Shown here: positions 15,263-24,333 of the stretch, in pieces | Numbering within the stretch: the first letter of the stretch is position 1 | How the letters are laid out: every line of letters starts with the position of its first letter | From: Clostridia bacterium | GTDB taxonomy: Bacteria > Bacillota > Clostridia > Christensenellales > Borkfalkiaceae | Assembly (NCBI GenBank): GCA_017467275.1 | Contig: JAFTSN010000017.1 | Span: 1 to 56,897, forward strand | DNA length: 56,897 bases | Direction of reading: 5' to 3' | Program-made: the position numbers and the translations under genes | The notes under the pieces: model-generated | Database searches by the model: none | Told to the model about the DNA's origin: nothing | Seen by the model: only the letters and a program-made list of their open reading frames with translations

Positions 15263-15361
15263 TCGTCTTTACCTCCGTAAATACCGCAAATACTATAATT
15301 ATTCTTCCGCGTTTTTCCCGTTTTCCCGCAAAAAACAAACGTAAAAATCTTATTCCGATAT

Positions 15362-15389
15362 ATTATATCAAATTTTCAAAAAAATACAA
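15362..15389 (-). promoter_or_regulatory. Promoter of pfkA
   Basis: On the minus strand TTGTAT (15384-15389), a 16-base spacer and TATAAT (15362-15367), about 100 bases before the pfkA start. It lies in the 180-base gap after dnaE. Confidence 0.7.
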
Positions 15390-15426
15390 ACTCTTTTTCA
15401 AAAATTACAAAAGTTTCCGCCAGAGC

Positions 15427-15466
15427 GTTTGATACGATCGTCTTATGTGAGTTTGATACAATCGTC
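15427..15466. repeat. Short direct repeat at the dnaE 3' end
   Basis: GTTTGATAC(G/A)ATCGTC occurs at 15427-15442 and 15451-15466, 24 bases apart with one mismatch. The second copy encodes the last residues of DnaE and the first lies just past its stop, so the gene end has been tandemly duplicated. Confidence 0.7.
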
Positions 15467-18400
15467 GCTTAAAAATCCCGCCAATTCCGCCATTAACGCA
15501 CGGCTGACGTTGACTTTTTGCGAGCAGAGCTTTTTCGTGCCCGCCGCCTTATCGACAAAGCAAACGCTTGTGTCCCCCTCGTAGAAGGTAAGCGTTTCCG
15601 AAAGCTCCTCAATGTCTGCTTCCTCCATGCCCGTCACATTGAGCCAAAGCCGCTTTTCCTTTTGGGGCGTTACGGGTCTCGGTTTTGCCGCACTCTCCTC
15701 TTGGCCAGGCGCACCGTGCTGTGAAACGGCGGGAGCTGCGCTCTCCTCATCCAGACGGAATTCTGTCATTTTATCGACGATAATCGTCGGCGCTTTGTCC
15801 TCGTTGATATCCAGTTTTCCCGAAAGCGAAACGACTGCGTCTACGGTAAGGAAGCTTTTGATTTTATCGTAGATCTTGGGGAAGCAGACGCATTCCACCG
15901 AGCCGTAGAGATCCTCGACGGTGACGAACGCCATAAACGAGCCCGCACGGGTCTGCAATTTTTTATAGGCAGAGATCATACCGCCCATTTTGACCTGCTG
16001 ACCGTCGGAAATCTCGCTATAGATCTTTTCGCCCGATTCTTCGTCCTCCGTGAAATCGGAGAGCATGGAGCAGTTAAACGTCTCGTCCTTAAAGTAAGGC
16101 AGATATTTTTCAAACGGGTGTCCGCTGACGTAGACGCCAAGCACGGATTTTTCTTTGGAAAGCTTTTCCGTTTGCTCGTATTCGGGAACGTCGGGATAGA
16201 CAATCTCCAGCGCCTGCTCTTGAATGATATCGCCGAACAGGGAGATCTGCATCCCCGATTTTTGCTTTTCACGCGCGCTCACGCGGGCAAGCACCTCTTC
16301 ATATACCGCCGCGAACTGCGATCTTGCATAGCCGAAGCAATCAAAGGCGCCCGCATAGATCAAGCTCTCCACGATACGCTTATTGATATGCTTTGCCGAA
16401 CGGATCATAAAGTCCGCAAAATCCTTGAATTCGCCGTTTTCTTCGCGCTCCCTGATGACGGCGGCAATCGCCTCCCGTCCCACGCCGCGAAGGGCACCGA
16501 GACCGATACGGATTCCGTTCCCCTCCACCCAGAAAATCGCCTTGGATTTGTTGATATCAGGCGGCAGGACTTCGATGTTCTTCTCCTTCATATACATAAT
16601 ATATTTGGAGATTTCTTCAATCTTATCAATTCTGTCGTTTAAGATACCCGCCAAGAACTCTTTGGGGTAGAACGCTTTTAAATAGGCTGTGCGATATGCG
16701 ACGACCGCATACGCCGCCGCGTGAGATTTATTGAATGCGTAGGAAGCAAAGCTTTCCATGTCCGCGAAAATTTTTGCCGCAACCTCTGCGGGAATCCCGA
16801 GGGAGGCACAGCCCGTGATCCCCTCGTCGGGCGCACCGTAGATAAACTTGTCCTTTTGCTCCATCAGTTCTTTTTTCTTCTTTTTCGCCATGGCGCGGCG
16901 GACAAGGTCCGCTTGTCCGAGCGAATAGCCCGCAAGCTGTTGGAATATCTGCATGACCTGCTCTTGATAAATGATAACGCCGTAGGAGTTTTTCAAAATC
17001 GGCTCGAGGAAAGGCGTGTCGTAAACAATCTCCTCGGGATGGTGCTTGTTTCGGATATATTGGGGTATAAAATCCATGGGACCGGGACGATAGAGAGAAA
17101 TTCCCGCGATGAGGTCTTCCAAACAGTTCGGCTGCAACTCTTTCATGAATTTTTTCATGCCGCCTTGTTCGAGCTGGAACACCGCGTCCGTGTCTCCAGA
17201 CGAGATTAACTCGTATGCCTCGGGCACGTCCACGCCGATGGCGTTGAAATCGATGTCAATACCGTGCCCCACTTTGATATAGTCGAGCGTGTTTTGAATA
17301 TCCGTGAGCGTTGTGAGCGCAAGGAAGTCCATTTTAAGCATACCCACTGCCTCGACCTCTTTCATGTCGAACTGCGTGACGATATCCTCTCCGTTCCTTG
17401 CAAGAGGCACGTTATCGGCAAGCACCTTGTTACAGATAACGACGCCCGCGGCGTGTTCGGAAGTGTTCTTGGGCATCCCCTCGAGCTTGAGTCCCATATC
17501 GATTACGCGGCGAAGCTCTGCGTTGGTCTCATAGACCTCGATAAACTCGGGGTTCTTTTTCTTTTTCTGCTCCTCGAGATTCTTTTCCGTCTCTTTGCGC
17601 TTTTCCTCGTCGAGCGAGGGGTCCTGAAGCTTGGCTTCAAGCTTGGGAATTTTTAACCCCAACAGCTCGCTGATCGTCGATTTACCGTCCATGAGCTTTG
17701 CGACTTTATCCGTCTCCGAATAGGGTATGCCCATGACGCGCCCCACGTCCTTAATGACCGCCCGCGAGGCAAGCGTACCGAACGTGACGATCTGCGCCAC
17801 GTTTTCGGGATGGTATTTTTCTCGGACATACTCAATCGTCTCATACCGTCTGTTCGTGCAAAAATCTACGTCGAAGTCGGGCATGGAGACGCGGTCAGGA
17901 TTCAAAAAGCGTTCAAAAATCAAATCGTAGCGCAAGGGATCGACGTCCGTGATCCCAACCGAATAGGCAACGATACTGCCCACGCCCGAGCCACGCCCGG
18001 GACCGACGGGAATTCCGTGGTTTCTCGACCAGTTGATATAGTCCCAAACGATTAAAAAGTAGTCGGCAAAGCCCATTTTGATAATGATGCCGAGCTCATA
18101 TTCCACCCTCGCCTTAATTTCGGGCGTGATGTCGGCATAACGCCCCTTTAAGCCCTCCCACGTGAGACGCGTGAGATAATCGGGCGAGGTCGAGCCATCC
18201 TCGGGTTTATAGAGCGGAATGAGCGAAGTGTCTCGGATTGGATCTCCCTTGGGCGTTAAGTCAAACACGGGCTCCTCGATCTTATCTGCAATCACACGGG
18301 TGTTGGAGATCGCTTCGGGGACGTAGTCGAACAGCTCGAGCATTTCGTCTCCCGATTTCATATAAAATTCATGCGTATCGAATTTCATACGCTTGGGATC

Positions 18401-19081
18401 GGCAAGCGTCTTTTTCGTTTGAATACACAATAGGATATCCTGTGCTTCCCAATCCTCTTTATAGATATAGTGCACGTCGTTTGTCGCCACGAGCTGAATA
18501 CCGAGCTCGCGCGCGATTTTGATAAGGTCGGGAATGACCTGCTTCTCCTCGGCGATCCCGTGGTCTTGAAGCTCGATATAGAAATCCTCGCCGAACACCT
18601 CCTGCATTTCCCGCGCCCATGCTTTCGCGCCCTCGTAATCCCCTTCCAAAAGGAGCTGGGGCATTCTGCCCGCAAGACACGCCGAAAGACAGATCACGCC
18701 CTCGCTGTGCTCTTTGATCGTCTTATAATCGATTCTCGGCTTACCGTAGAAGCCGTCGATATAGGACAAGGAATCCAGCTTGACGATATTTTTATAGCCT
18801 TTCTTGTTTTTTGCTAGCAGAACGATATGCTCCGTCTTGGTGCCAGGACGCTTGTCCTTATAGTCGTCGGTTGCATAAAGCTCACAGCCGATGATGTATT
18901 TAATTCCTTTTTTTACGCATTCTTCGGCAAAATACAACGAAGCGTACATGTTGCCGTGATCGGTTACGGCACAACAGTCTATCGAATTTTTTGCGAGGAA
19001 ATCCACGAGGTCGTCCACTCTCGCCGCCCCGTCCAAAAGGGAATATTCCGTGTGTAAATGTAAATGCACAAAATCAGTCAT
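15443..19081 (-). CDS. dnaE: DNA polymerase III alpha subunit
   Basis: This 1212-residue replicative polymerase of the DnaE type has an N-terminal PHP domain (HLHLHTEYSLLDG at 6-18, TDHGNMY at 40-46), the palm with GPGRGSGVGSIV at 360-371 and the catalytic acids Asp402/Asp404 in MPDFDVDF, the thumb/finger region with SYAFNKSHAAAY near 730, and a C-terminal OB-fold (GGMISAYKKLQTRAGSFMAFVTVEDLYG). It has no 3'-5' exonuclease domain, which sets it apart from PolC. The PHP metal ligands look mostly kept. The gene lies 12 bases after whiA. Confidence 0.97.
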   Translation of the reverse strand: MTDFVHLHLHTEYSLLDGAARVDDLVDFLAKNSIDCCAVTDHGNMYASLYFAEECVKKGIKYIIGCELYATDDYKDKRPGTKTEHIVLLAKNKKGYKNIVKLDSLSYIDGFYGKPRIDYKTIKEHSEGVICLSACLAGRMPQLLLEGDYEGAKAWAREMQEVFGEDFYIELQDHGIAEEKQVIPDLIKIARELGIQLVATNDVHYIYKEDWEAQDILLCIQTKKTLADPKRMKFDTHEFYMKSGDEMLELFDYVPEAISNTRVIADKIEEPVFDLTPKGDPIRDTSLIPLYKPEDGSTSPDYLTRLTWEGLKGRYADITPEIKARVEYELGIIIKMGFADYFLIVWDYINWSRNHGIPVGPGRGSGVGSIVAYSVGITDVDPLRYDLIFERFLNPDRVSMPDFDVDFCTNRRYETIEYVREKYHPENVAQIVTFGTLASRAVIKDVGRVMGIPYSETDKVAKLMDGKSTISELLGLKIPKLEAKLQDPSLDEEKRKETEKNLEEQKKKKNPEFIEVYETNAELRRVIDMGLKLEGMPKNTSEHAAGVVICNKVLADNVPLARNGEDIVTQFDMKEVEAVGMLKMDFLALTTLTDIQNTLDYIKVGHGIDIDFNAIGVDVPEAYELISSGDTDAVFQLEQGGMKKFMKELQPNCLEDLIAGISLYRPGPMDFIPQYIRNKHHPEEIVYDTPFLEPILKNSYGVIIYQEQVMQIFQQLAGYSLGQADLVRRAMAKKKKKELMEQKDKFIYGAPDEGITGCASLGIPAEVAAKIFADMESFASYAFNKSHAAAYAVVAYRTAYLKAFYPKEFLAGILNDRIDKIEEISKYIMYMKEKNIEVLPPDINKSKAIFWVEGNGIRIGLGALRGVGREAIAAVIREREENGEFKDFADFMIRSAKHINKRIVESLIYAGAFDCFGYARSQFAAVYEEVLARVSAREKQKSGMQISLFGDIIQEQALEIVYPDVPEYEQTEKLSKEKSVLGVYVSGHPFEKYLPYFKDETFNCSMLSDFTEDEESGEKIYSEISDGQQVKMGGMISAYKKLQTRAGSFMAFVTVEDLYGSVECVCFPKIYDKIKSFLTVDAVVSLSGKLDINEDKAPTIIVDKMTEFRLDEESAAPAVSQHGAPGQEESAAKPRPVTPQKEKRLWLNVTGMEEADIEELSETLTFYEGDTSVCFVDKAAGTKKLCSQKVNVSRALMAELAGFLSDDCIKLT

Positions 19082-19093
19082 ATTATCCTCGTC

Positions 19094-20035
19094 TTACGTT
19101 TGATCCGTTGTTTTTTCCGCAAGCAGTAAAAGCCGTCGCATACGGTGGTTTAAGCAACTCTTGCTCACTTGGAGCTTGTCCGCCAATTCCTGCAGCGAAA
19201 GGGTGGGATTTTCCAGCCTCAGCTCCGCCAGCTCCTTGAGTTCGGACGAAAGGGACTTAAAATCCTTTGTCTTTTTGAACGCTCTTATGGCGAGCACCTG
19301 CTTGACTGCCGCCGTCGCCGTCTTATCCGCGTTACCCGAGAAACAATTCGCCGCGCGGTTGCTTCGATTGGATTCGTCCCGTTTTTCGAGAAAGGAAGCG
19401 AATTTTTTAAGTGAGCTCTCGGCACCGATCACGGAAAGAAAGTCGGAAATGAGCTCCTTGCTCTTGATATACGCCACCGCGCTACCGCCCCGCTCCACCA
19501 CGTGGGCAATGAGCTCCTGCTCCGCGATTAAACCGCAAAAATCGTTTGCCGTTTTTTTGTCGGGAAAGACAATCTCCAAATGATAACCCGTTCCCTTGCC
19601 CTCCGTGGGCAAGGTGCAACTCCCGCCGCCCAAAAACGCACCCTTGATATAAGCGAGCTCCGCCTCCTCGTCGGGCAACAATAAGGAGGATATCCCCGTG
19701 CGAATTTCACCGTTTTTAGCAATCAATCGGAGCGTTTTTAAAATCTCGACCGTTCGATCGCCGAGATATTCTAAAACGAGTTTACCTCGACCGCTCAAGC
19801 GATTCACGCTCGCATGCGTCGTCGTCAGCGTTTCTCCGAACACCTCCTCGAAAACTGTCGTGAAATACGCCGCGACCTTTTCCGTTTCACTCACGATAAA
19901 GAATGCGGGCGCCCCGTCCCGAACGCCGAGAATACCGCTCGTGCGCAAAAAAGCGGACAGCGCGGCTTTTTTCGCCGCTCCGCTTCGTATGCCGCGCATT
20001 ATGATCTCTCTTTTGACGTCCGACGTGAAATTCAT
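19094..20035 (-). CDS. whiA: WhiA-family DNA-binding protein
   Basis: This 313-residue protein has an N-terminal LAGLIDADG-like homing endonuclease fold without catalytic acids (TSDVKREI at the start, LAYIKGAFLGGGSC near 130) and a C-terminal helix-turn-helix (LSLQELADKLQVSKSCLNHRMRRL) in the last 35 residues. WhiA is found in nearly all Gram-positives, linked to sporulation in Streptomyces and to cell division and metabolism in Bacillus. The place between the PHP gene and dnaE is usual, although the partner genes yvcK and rapZ that often flank whiA are absent here. Confidence 0.95.
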   Translation of the reverse strand: MNFTSDVKREIIMRGIRSGAAKKAALSAFLRTSGILGVRDGAPAFFIVSETEKVAAYFTTVFEEVFGETLTTTHASVNRLSGRGKLVLEYLGDRTVEILKTLRLIAKNGEIRTGISSLLLPDEEAELAYIKGAFLGGGSCTLPTEGKGTGYHLEIVFPDKKTANDFCGLIAEQELIAHVVERGGSAVAYIKSKELISDFLSVIGAESSLKKFASFLEKRDESNRSNRAANCFSGNADKTATAAVKQVLAIRAFKKTKDFKSLSSELKELAELRLENPTLSLQELADKLQVSKSCLNHRMRRLLLLAEKTTDQT

Positions 20036-20039
20036 GCCC

Positions 20040-20816
20040 TTACATTCTCTTTTTGTATTCGTTAAAACGGAAGGCGGGAAGCCTGCCGTCGATATTGTCG
20101 ATCCTCTCCAGCGGAACGCCTACGCGCAGAATCTGCTCCTCGGAAATCTTGTAATCCCCCACCCGTTCGGCTCTGTGCGCGTCCGAATCCACGACAAATC
20201 GAGCCGACGTTTTGGCAACGATCGCGCTCAGTTCGTCGTCGGTCAAATGCGTTTTTGCAGAGTTGAGCTCGATATACGTCCCGTAATCGGCGGCGCATTT
20301 GGCAACCTCCACCGCATCCGACGGACAGCGGTGATTCAAATGGGACAGGATATCCACCGGATTATTCCGTATCGTGTTTATATACGCCTTGGTGTTGAGG
20401 GCGCGCAGCTTTTGGCTGGGCTCCCGCTTGAATTTGTCTGTGAGCAGATTCCCCAAAAAATATTTGCGGAAATCGTAAAAACGGTCGTAGCCGACCAACA
20501 CGTGTTTCCCACATATGAACAGATCGAAATCGGCATAATCGGTCGGTTTTAAATCGGTTACGCCCTCCACGCTCAATATGTTCGCTTCCACACCCACGAG
20601 CACGCGAACGCCCGTTGCGTTTTGCGCCGCCTTACAATCGCGGATTAGCGCGGGCATCTCCTTTCGCTTTATGCCGAACGCACGGTGTGCAAACCCGTGA
20701 TCGGTGATCCCGATCTCGCGCAAAGAGAGACGTTTTGCCTGCTCGGCGTTTTCCAAAACCGTGTTTTTTCCGTGGGAATAAGGTGTATGCGTATGATAAT
20801 CTGCGCTTAAAATCAT
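20040..20816 (-). CDS. PHP-domain phosphoesterase
   Basis: This 258-residue PHP-superfamily metal phosphoesterase opens with ILSADYHTHTPYSHG, followed by EIGITDHGF, VGVEAN, ILSHLNH and DSDAHRAERVG: the metal-ligand motifs of PHP enzymes of the YcdX/histidinol-phosphatase type. The natural substrate cannot be told. The ATG at 20816 is chosen because AGAGGAAAAAG precedes it; upstream in-frame codons lie in the end of murB. It lies 13 bases after murB and 4 bases before whiA, so it is co-transcribed. Confidence 0.9.
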   Translation of the reverse strand: MILSADYHTHTPYSHGKNTVLENAEQAKRLSLREIGITDHGFAHRAFGIKRKEMPALIRDCKAAQNATGVRVLVGVEANILSVEGVTDLKPTDYADFDLFICGKHVLVGYDRFYDFRKYFLGNLLTDKFKREPSQKLRALNTKAYINTIRNNPVDILSHLNHRCPSDAVEVAKCAADYGTYIELNSAKTHLTDDELSAIVAKTSARFVVDSDAHRAERVGDYKISEEQILRVGVPLERIDNIDGRLPAFRFNEYKKRM

Positions 20817-20829
20817 TTTTCTTTTTCCT

Positions 20830-21714
20830 CTAAAAATATCGGATCTCTTCCTCAAGTATCACGCCGTATTGCGAAAGCACGGCGTTTTTTACGACGTTGA
20901 TAACGGCGCGCACGTCCTTTGCCGTGGCATTCCCGCCGTTGATGACGAAATTGGCGTGCTCGGTGGAAACGTAAGCCCCGCCGAACTTAAAGCCCTTCAG
21001 CCCGACCCCCTCTATAAGCTTTCCGGCGGAGATATCTTTGGGGTTTTTAAAAACACAGCCCATGCTCTTGCCTGTCGGCAGTCTTTTGCGGGTTTCCAAA
21101 TATGCCTGTCGACGCGCCTCCACGCTTTCGCCGTCCGTATCCTCCAAGAGAAAGGACGCCCCTAGAATAATCGCGCCGTTCCGCATGAACGCACTCTCCT
21201 TATACGCATAGGCGCAGTCCTCTTTTTTCAGCACGCGGATCTGTCCGTCGTGATATACGAGCGCGCTTTCCAAAATGTCGTCAATATGCTTACCGCCCGC
21301 GCCTGCATTCATATAAACCGCACCGCCGACGGTGCACGGCACGCCCGCCAAAAATTCTGCGCCGCTCTTTCCGTGACGTACGCAAGCGTCCAAAAGCTCC
21401 TCACTCGTCACGCCCGCCTGCGCAAACACCGTCCGTCCCATCCCCACCGATTTGAGCTTGGTTGTGAAGAGATAGACGGCTTCCGATCTGCCGTCGGGAG
21501 GCAGGATGTTCGTCATATTTCCCACCACGTGAAAGGGCTGATGATGCTTCTTAAATTCGTCGATGAGTAATATAAGCTTGGAGAGGTTTTCGGGATAAAA
21601 CGCCGCCTTTGCATACCCGCCTACGCCGATCGAAGCACGCGCAGCCACGTGGAAAGGAATTTCATGCTCGGTGGAAAGACAGTCTTTCGTGAAAACGTAA
21701 GCTCGTTCGTCCAA
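20830..21714 (-). CDS. murB: UDP-N-acetylmuramate dehydrogenase
   Basis: This 294-residue flavoenzyme reduces UDP-GlcNAc-enolpyruvate to UDP-MurNAc for peptidoglycan synthesis. The FAD-binding motifs ASIGVGG, GNMTNIL and GVPCTVGGAVYMNAG are present, and GCVFKNP carries Cys at the place usually taken by the proton-donating Ser, a change seen in other MurB proteins. The start is a TTG at 21714, eight bases after AAGGAG; a nearby ATG is out of frame. The final EEEIRYF is typical of the family end. Confidence 0.94.
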   Translation of the reverse strand: MDERAYVFTKDCLSTEHEIPFHVAARASIGVGGYAKAAFYPENLSKLILLIDEFKKHHQPFHVVGNMTNILPPDGRSEAVYLFTTKLKSVGMGRTVFAQAGVTSEELLDACVRHGKSGAEFLAGVPCTVGGAVYMNAGAGGKHIDDILESALVYHDGQIRVLKKEDCAYAYKESAFMRNGAIILGASFLLEDTDGESVEARRQAYLETRKRLPTGKSMGCVFKNPKDISAGKLIEGVGLKGFKFGGAYVSTEHANFVINGGNATAKDVRAVINVVKNAVLSQYGVILEEEIRYF

Positions 21715-21763
21715 TGTCCATACTCCTTTATTGTAGCATATTTTTTAGATTTTTAAAAGTGTT

Positions 21764-22762
21764 TCAAACCTGTTTGAGAAAATTTTTCAAAACTTCCATG
21801 TTCCCCTCCCGTAGCGCCCGCGCCGCCGCCTCGCCCAAGGCGGTAAGCCCCGCCTCGGAGACAAACGCACCCAGCGTTGTTTTCACGTGCACGCGCTCAA
21901 GTTCGTCCTGCAAGGGAGAATCGGAAGTATAAATATCGAAATACGGGCTCAACATGCCCAACTCCGTCAGCTTTTTCTGCGTTTTTTCGCCAACCAACGC
22001 TTGGATATAGCCTCTGCAAATTTCCTGCCGAATCGGCTCATCAGTCAATACGGAAATATATTGATACAGATCGGAATATCCGTCGATTGGGCGACAATAT
22101 ACGTTCACGCCGCGTGAATGAAAGCGACAGGCGTCGCGTTGGGTACCGAGAAGATATTTCGCGCCCCCGTTCAAAAAAGACACGTATGCCGCCGTGGACT
22201 CCTTGACGTTCACTTCGCCTGAAAGCGACATACTTGCCGCCGCCGCTTTCACAAGATTTTTTCCGCCCAAAGAAAGCACGGTGTGTTTCGCCGTGAGATC
22301 GTCAAATTCGTCCGTGAGCGAATATACGGCGTATACACCACGGCACCACGGCGCGGCGAGACATTCGCCGTTTACCTCCCCGCCAGAAAATCCTTTCTCG
22401 GATAAGACGGCTTTTTTAATGCCTGAAACAGGGGTAAAACCGACCCCAAAGGAGAGCATGTCGGGATAATTTCCCGCCTCGAAAGCCGCCGCCGCGCCCT
22501 CCACGGTATAGGAAGAAACCAACACGTACGTTCCCTTGTGCATGCTTTCATATTCGGCGGAAACTCGGTTTAAAAACGCCGTTCGCGAGCCGCGACCGCC
22601 TTCAAACGTGTCTATATTCCATAAGCGCACAGCACCGCGCGGCAACGCCTGCTCTCCTTCCGCACAATCGAGCGCGGGAACAGCGTAAAACACCGCTGAA
22701 ATTGCGATGATCGCCGTCAGGAGCAACCATGCGGCGGTTTTCAAAACACGAGCCTTTCTCAT
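21764..22762 (-). CDS. Extracellular solute-binding-like protein, orphan
   Basis: This 332-residue protein has an N-terminal signal anchor (LLLTAIIAISAVFYAVPAL) without a lipobox Cys. The body begins VRLWNIDTFEGGRGSRTAFL and continues with features of family 1 sugar-type binding proteins (YPDMLSFG, YAVYSLTDEF, CRGYIQALVG). No permease or ATPase gene is adjacent. It is the first gene of the cluster running through murB, PHP, whiA and dnaE. No clear ribosome binding site precedes the ATG. It may sense or bind an envelope compound, but no ligand can be named. Confidence 0.65.
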   Translation of the reverse strand: MRKARVLKTAAWLLLTAIIAISAVFYAVPALDCAEGEQALPRGAVRLWNIDTFEGGRGSRTAFLNRVSAEYESMHKGTYVLVSSYTVEGAAAAFEAGNYPDMLSFGVGFTPVSGIKKAVLSEKGFSGGEVNGECLAAPWCRGVYAVYSLTDEFDDLTAKHTVLSLGGKNLVKAAAASMSLSGEVNVKESTAAYVSFLNGGAKYLLGTQRDACRFHSRGVNVYCRPIDGYSDLYQYISVLTDEPIRQEICRGYIQALVGEKTQKKLTELGMLSPYFDIYTSDSPLQDELERVHVKTTLGAFVSEAGLTALGEAAARALREGNMEVLKNFLKQV

Positions 22763-22818
22763 GCTCTATACATACGCCGAATTTTGTCTTATTAGACCTT
22801 TTTTGACACAAAATGTAC

Positions 22819-22853
22819 ACCTCCAAAAGTTTGTCCAACTTTTGGAGGTGTAG
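22819..22853. terminator. Perfect 15-bp palindrome after the opp operon
   Basis: ACACCTCCAAAAGTT and AACTTTTGGAGGTGT pair perfectly over 15 bp around TGTCC. It lies in the 120-base gap between the small membrane protein gene and the orphan solute-binding gene. The T tract on either strand is weak, so it may be a terminator, an operator or both. Confidence 0.55.
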
Positions 22854-22882
22854 ATTAAACGTATATTCTCTTTATTAAAGCG

Positions 22883-23149
22883 TCACACGAAAAAATAGAA
22901 CAGGAGCAATAAAAGAACCATCATACCGACAAAGCACAAGATCATGGGCACGTATTGGCGAAGCGCAGCTTTATAGATCGCTTTGCGCTCGTCCTTGTTT
23001 AGATCGAGAGACTTGATCTCCTCGTGTTTTTTTCGCTCCTCAGCGGAACGGTAGCCGTTGATGTGCTCCGCGTCCATGCTGGCAATCACTCTGCCGTCAT
23101 CGACGAATTTTTCCTTTTGCTTCTTCTCTTTTTTTTCTTTCTTCTTCAT
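22883..23149 (-). CDS. Small C-tail-anchored membrane protein
   Basis: An 88-residue protein not recognised as a known family. The N-terminus is very Lys-rich (MKKKEKKEKKQKEK), the middle is charged, and one hydrophobic segment of about 22 residues (MILCFVGMMVLLLLLFYFFV) ends the protein. The ATG at 23149 is preferred over a TTG six bases upstream. It follows oppF at once and ends the opp operon, so it may be an accessory part of the peptide importer. That is inferred from position only. Confidence 0.65.
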   Translation of the reverse strand: MKKKEKKEKKQKEKFVDDGRVIASMDAEHINGYRSAEERKKHEEIKSLDLNKDERKAIYKAALRQYVPMILCFVGMMVLLLLLFYFFV

Positions 23150-23155
23150 AGACAA

Positions 23156-24331
23156 TTATTCCGCGGGCGTTTCATCATCCTGAGAATACAGGTGGCACGC
23201 CACCATGTGACCGTTTCCGTAATCCTTGAACTTAGGCGCAACCTCTTTACAGATGTCCATACAACGGCTGCAACGGGTGTGGAACTTACAGCCCGAGGGC
23301 GCGTTGATAGGACTGGGAATGTCGCCGCTCAAAATGATACGGTGCATCTTGACCTTGGGGTCGGGCACGGGTACGGCGGAGAACAACGCCTCCGTGTAAG
23401 GGTGCATGGGATGATCAAAGATATCTGCCGTCGTCGCATACTCCACCATGCTGCCGAGGTACATAACGCCGACGTAATCGGAAATATGTTCCACGACGGA
23501 CAGGTCGTGCGAAATGAAGATATACGTGAGTCCCATGTCCTCCTGCAAGTCCTTGAGGAGGTTAATAATCTGTGCCTGAATTGACACGTCGAGCGCGGAA
23601 ACAGGTTCGTCGCAAACCACGAATTTAGGCTGAAGTGCAAGCGCCGTCGCAATACAAATACGCTGACGCTGACCGCCCGAGAACTCGTGGGGATAGCGCT
23701 CGTAGTAGTGATGCGGCAAGCCGCATTTCTTCATGATATCAAGCACGTATTCCTTAAGCTCGGATTTGGGCACGAGCTTATGCTCCGCAACCGCCTCGCC
23801 GATAATTTCGCCGATGGGCATACGCGGGGAAAGGCTCGAATACGGGTCTTGGAAAATGATCTGCATGCTGGGACGAAGCTTGTTGAGCTCTTTCGTCTTT
23901 AAGGTGTTGATATCCAAGCCGTCGAAATAGATCTCGCCGCCCGTGGCAGGCTGTAAGCGCAGAATTGTTCTGCCGAGCGTGGTTTTGCCGCAACCCGACT
24001 CGCCGACGATGCCGAGCGTCGTGCCGCGTTTGATCTTGAAGCTGACGTCGTCCACCGCTTTAAGGTATTTCGTGGGACGGCCGAAAAAGTCCGTCTGCAC
24101 GGGGAAATATTTTTTGAGGTTTCTGACCTCGAGGATTGCCTCGGGATCGAGCGGTTCAGATTCCTTAACCTCCGTTACCGCCGTTTCTTCTGCCTCTTCC
24201 ACCGTTTTTGTTGCCGTTTCCTCCACGGGCGCGGCAACTGCTGCCTCGACGGCGGGTTCAACCATTTCCGCCACCGCTTCGGAGGCGACGGTTTCGACTT
24301 CTTCAGCCGTTATAGTTTTCTTTTTCGCCAT
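23156..24331 (-). CDS. oppF: Oligopeptide ABC transporter ATP-binding protein OppF
   Basis: This 391-residue ATPase has Walker A GESGCGKTT near residue 115, signature SGGQRQR near 220, Walker B FVVCDEP and the H-loop ISHDLSVV. The C-terminal oligopeptide/dipeptide domain holds HTRCSRCMDIC, a Cys motif common to OppD/OppF proteins. The first 65 residues are an unusual acidic, Ala/Val/Glu/Thr-rich, low-complexity extension absent from ordinary OppF. It pairs with OppD to drive peptide uptake. The start lies 2 bases beyond the oppD stop. Confidence 0.93.
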   Translation of the reverse strand: MAKKKTITAEEVETVASEAVAEMVEPAVEAAVAAPVEETATKTVEEAEETAVTEVKESEPLDPEAILEVRNLKKYFPVQTDFFGRPTKYLKAVDDVSFKIKRGTTLGIVGESGCGKTTLGRTILRLQPATGGEIYFDGLDINTLKTKELNKLRPSMQIIFQDPYSSLSPRMPIGEIIGEAVAEHKLVPKSELKEYVLDIMKKCGLPHHYYERYPHEFSGGQRQRICIATALALQPKFVVCDEPVSALDVSIQAQIINLLKDLQEDMGLTYIFISHDLSVVEHISDYVGVMYLGSMVEYATTADIFDHPMHPYTEALFSAVPVPDPKVKMHRIILSGDIPSPINAPSGCKFHTRCSRCMDICKEVAPKFKDYGNGHMVACHLYSQDDETPAE

Positions 24332-24333
24332 GT

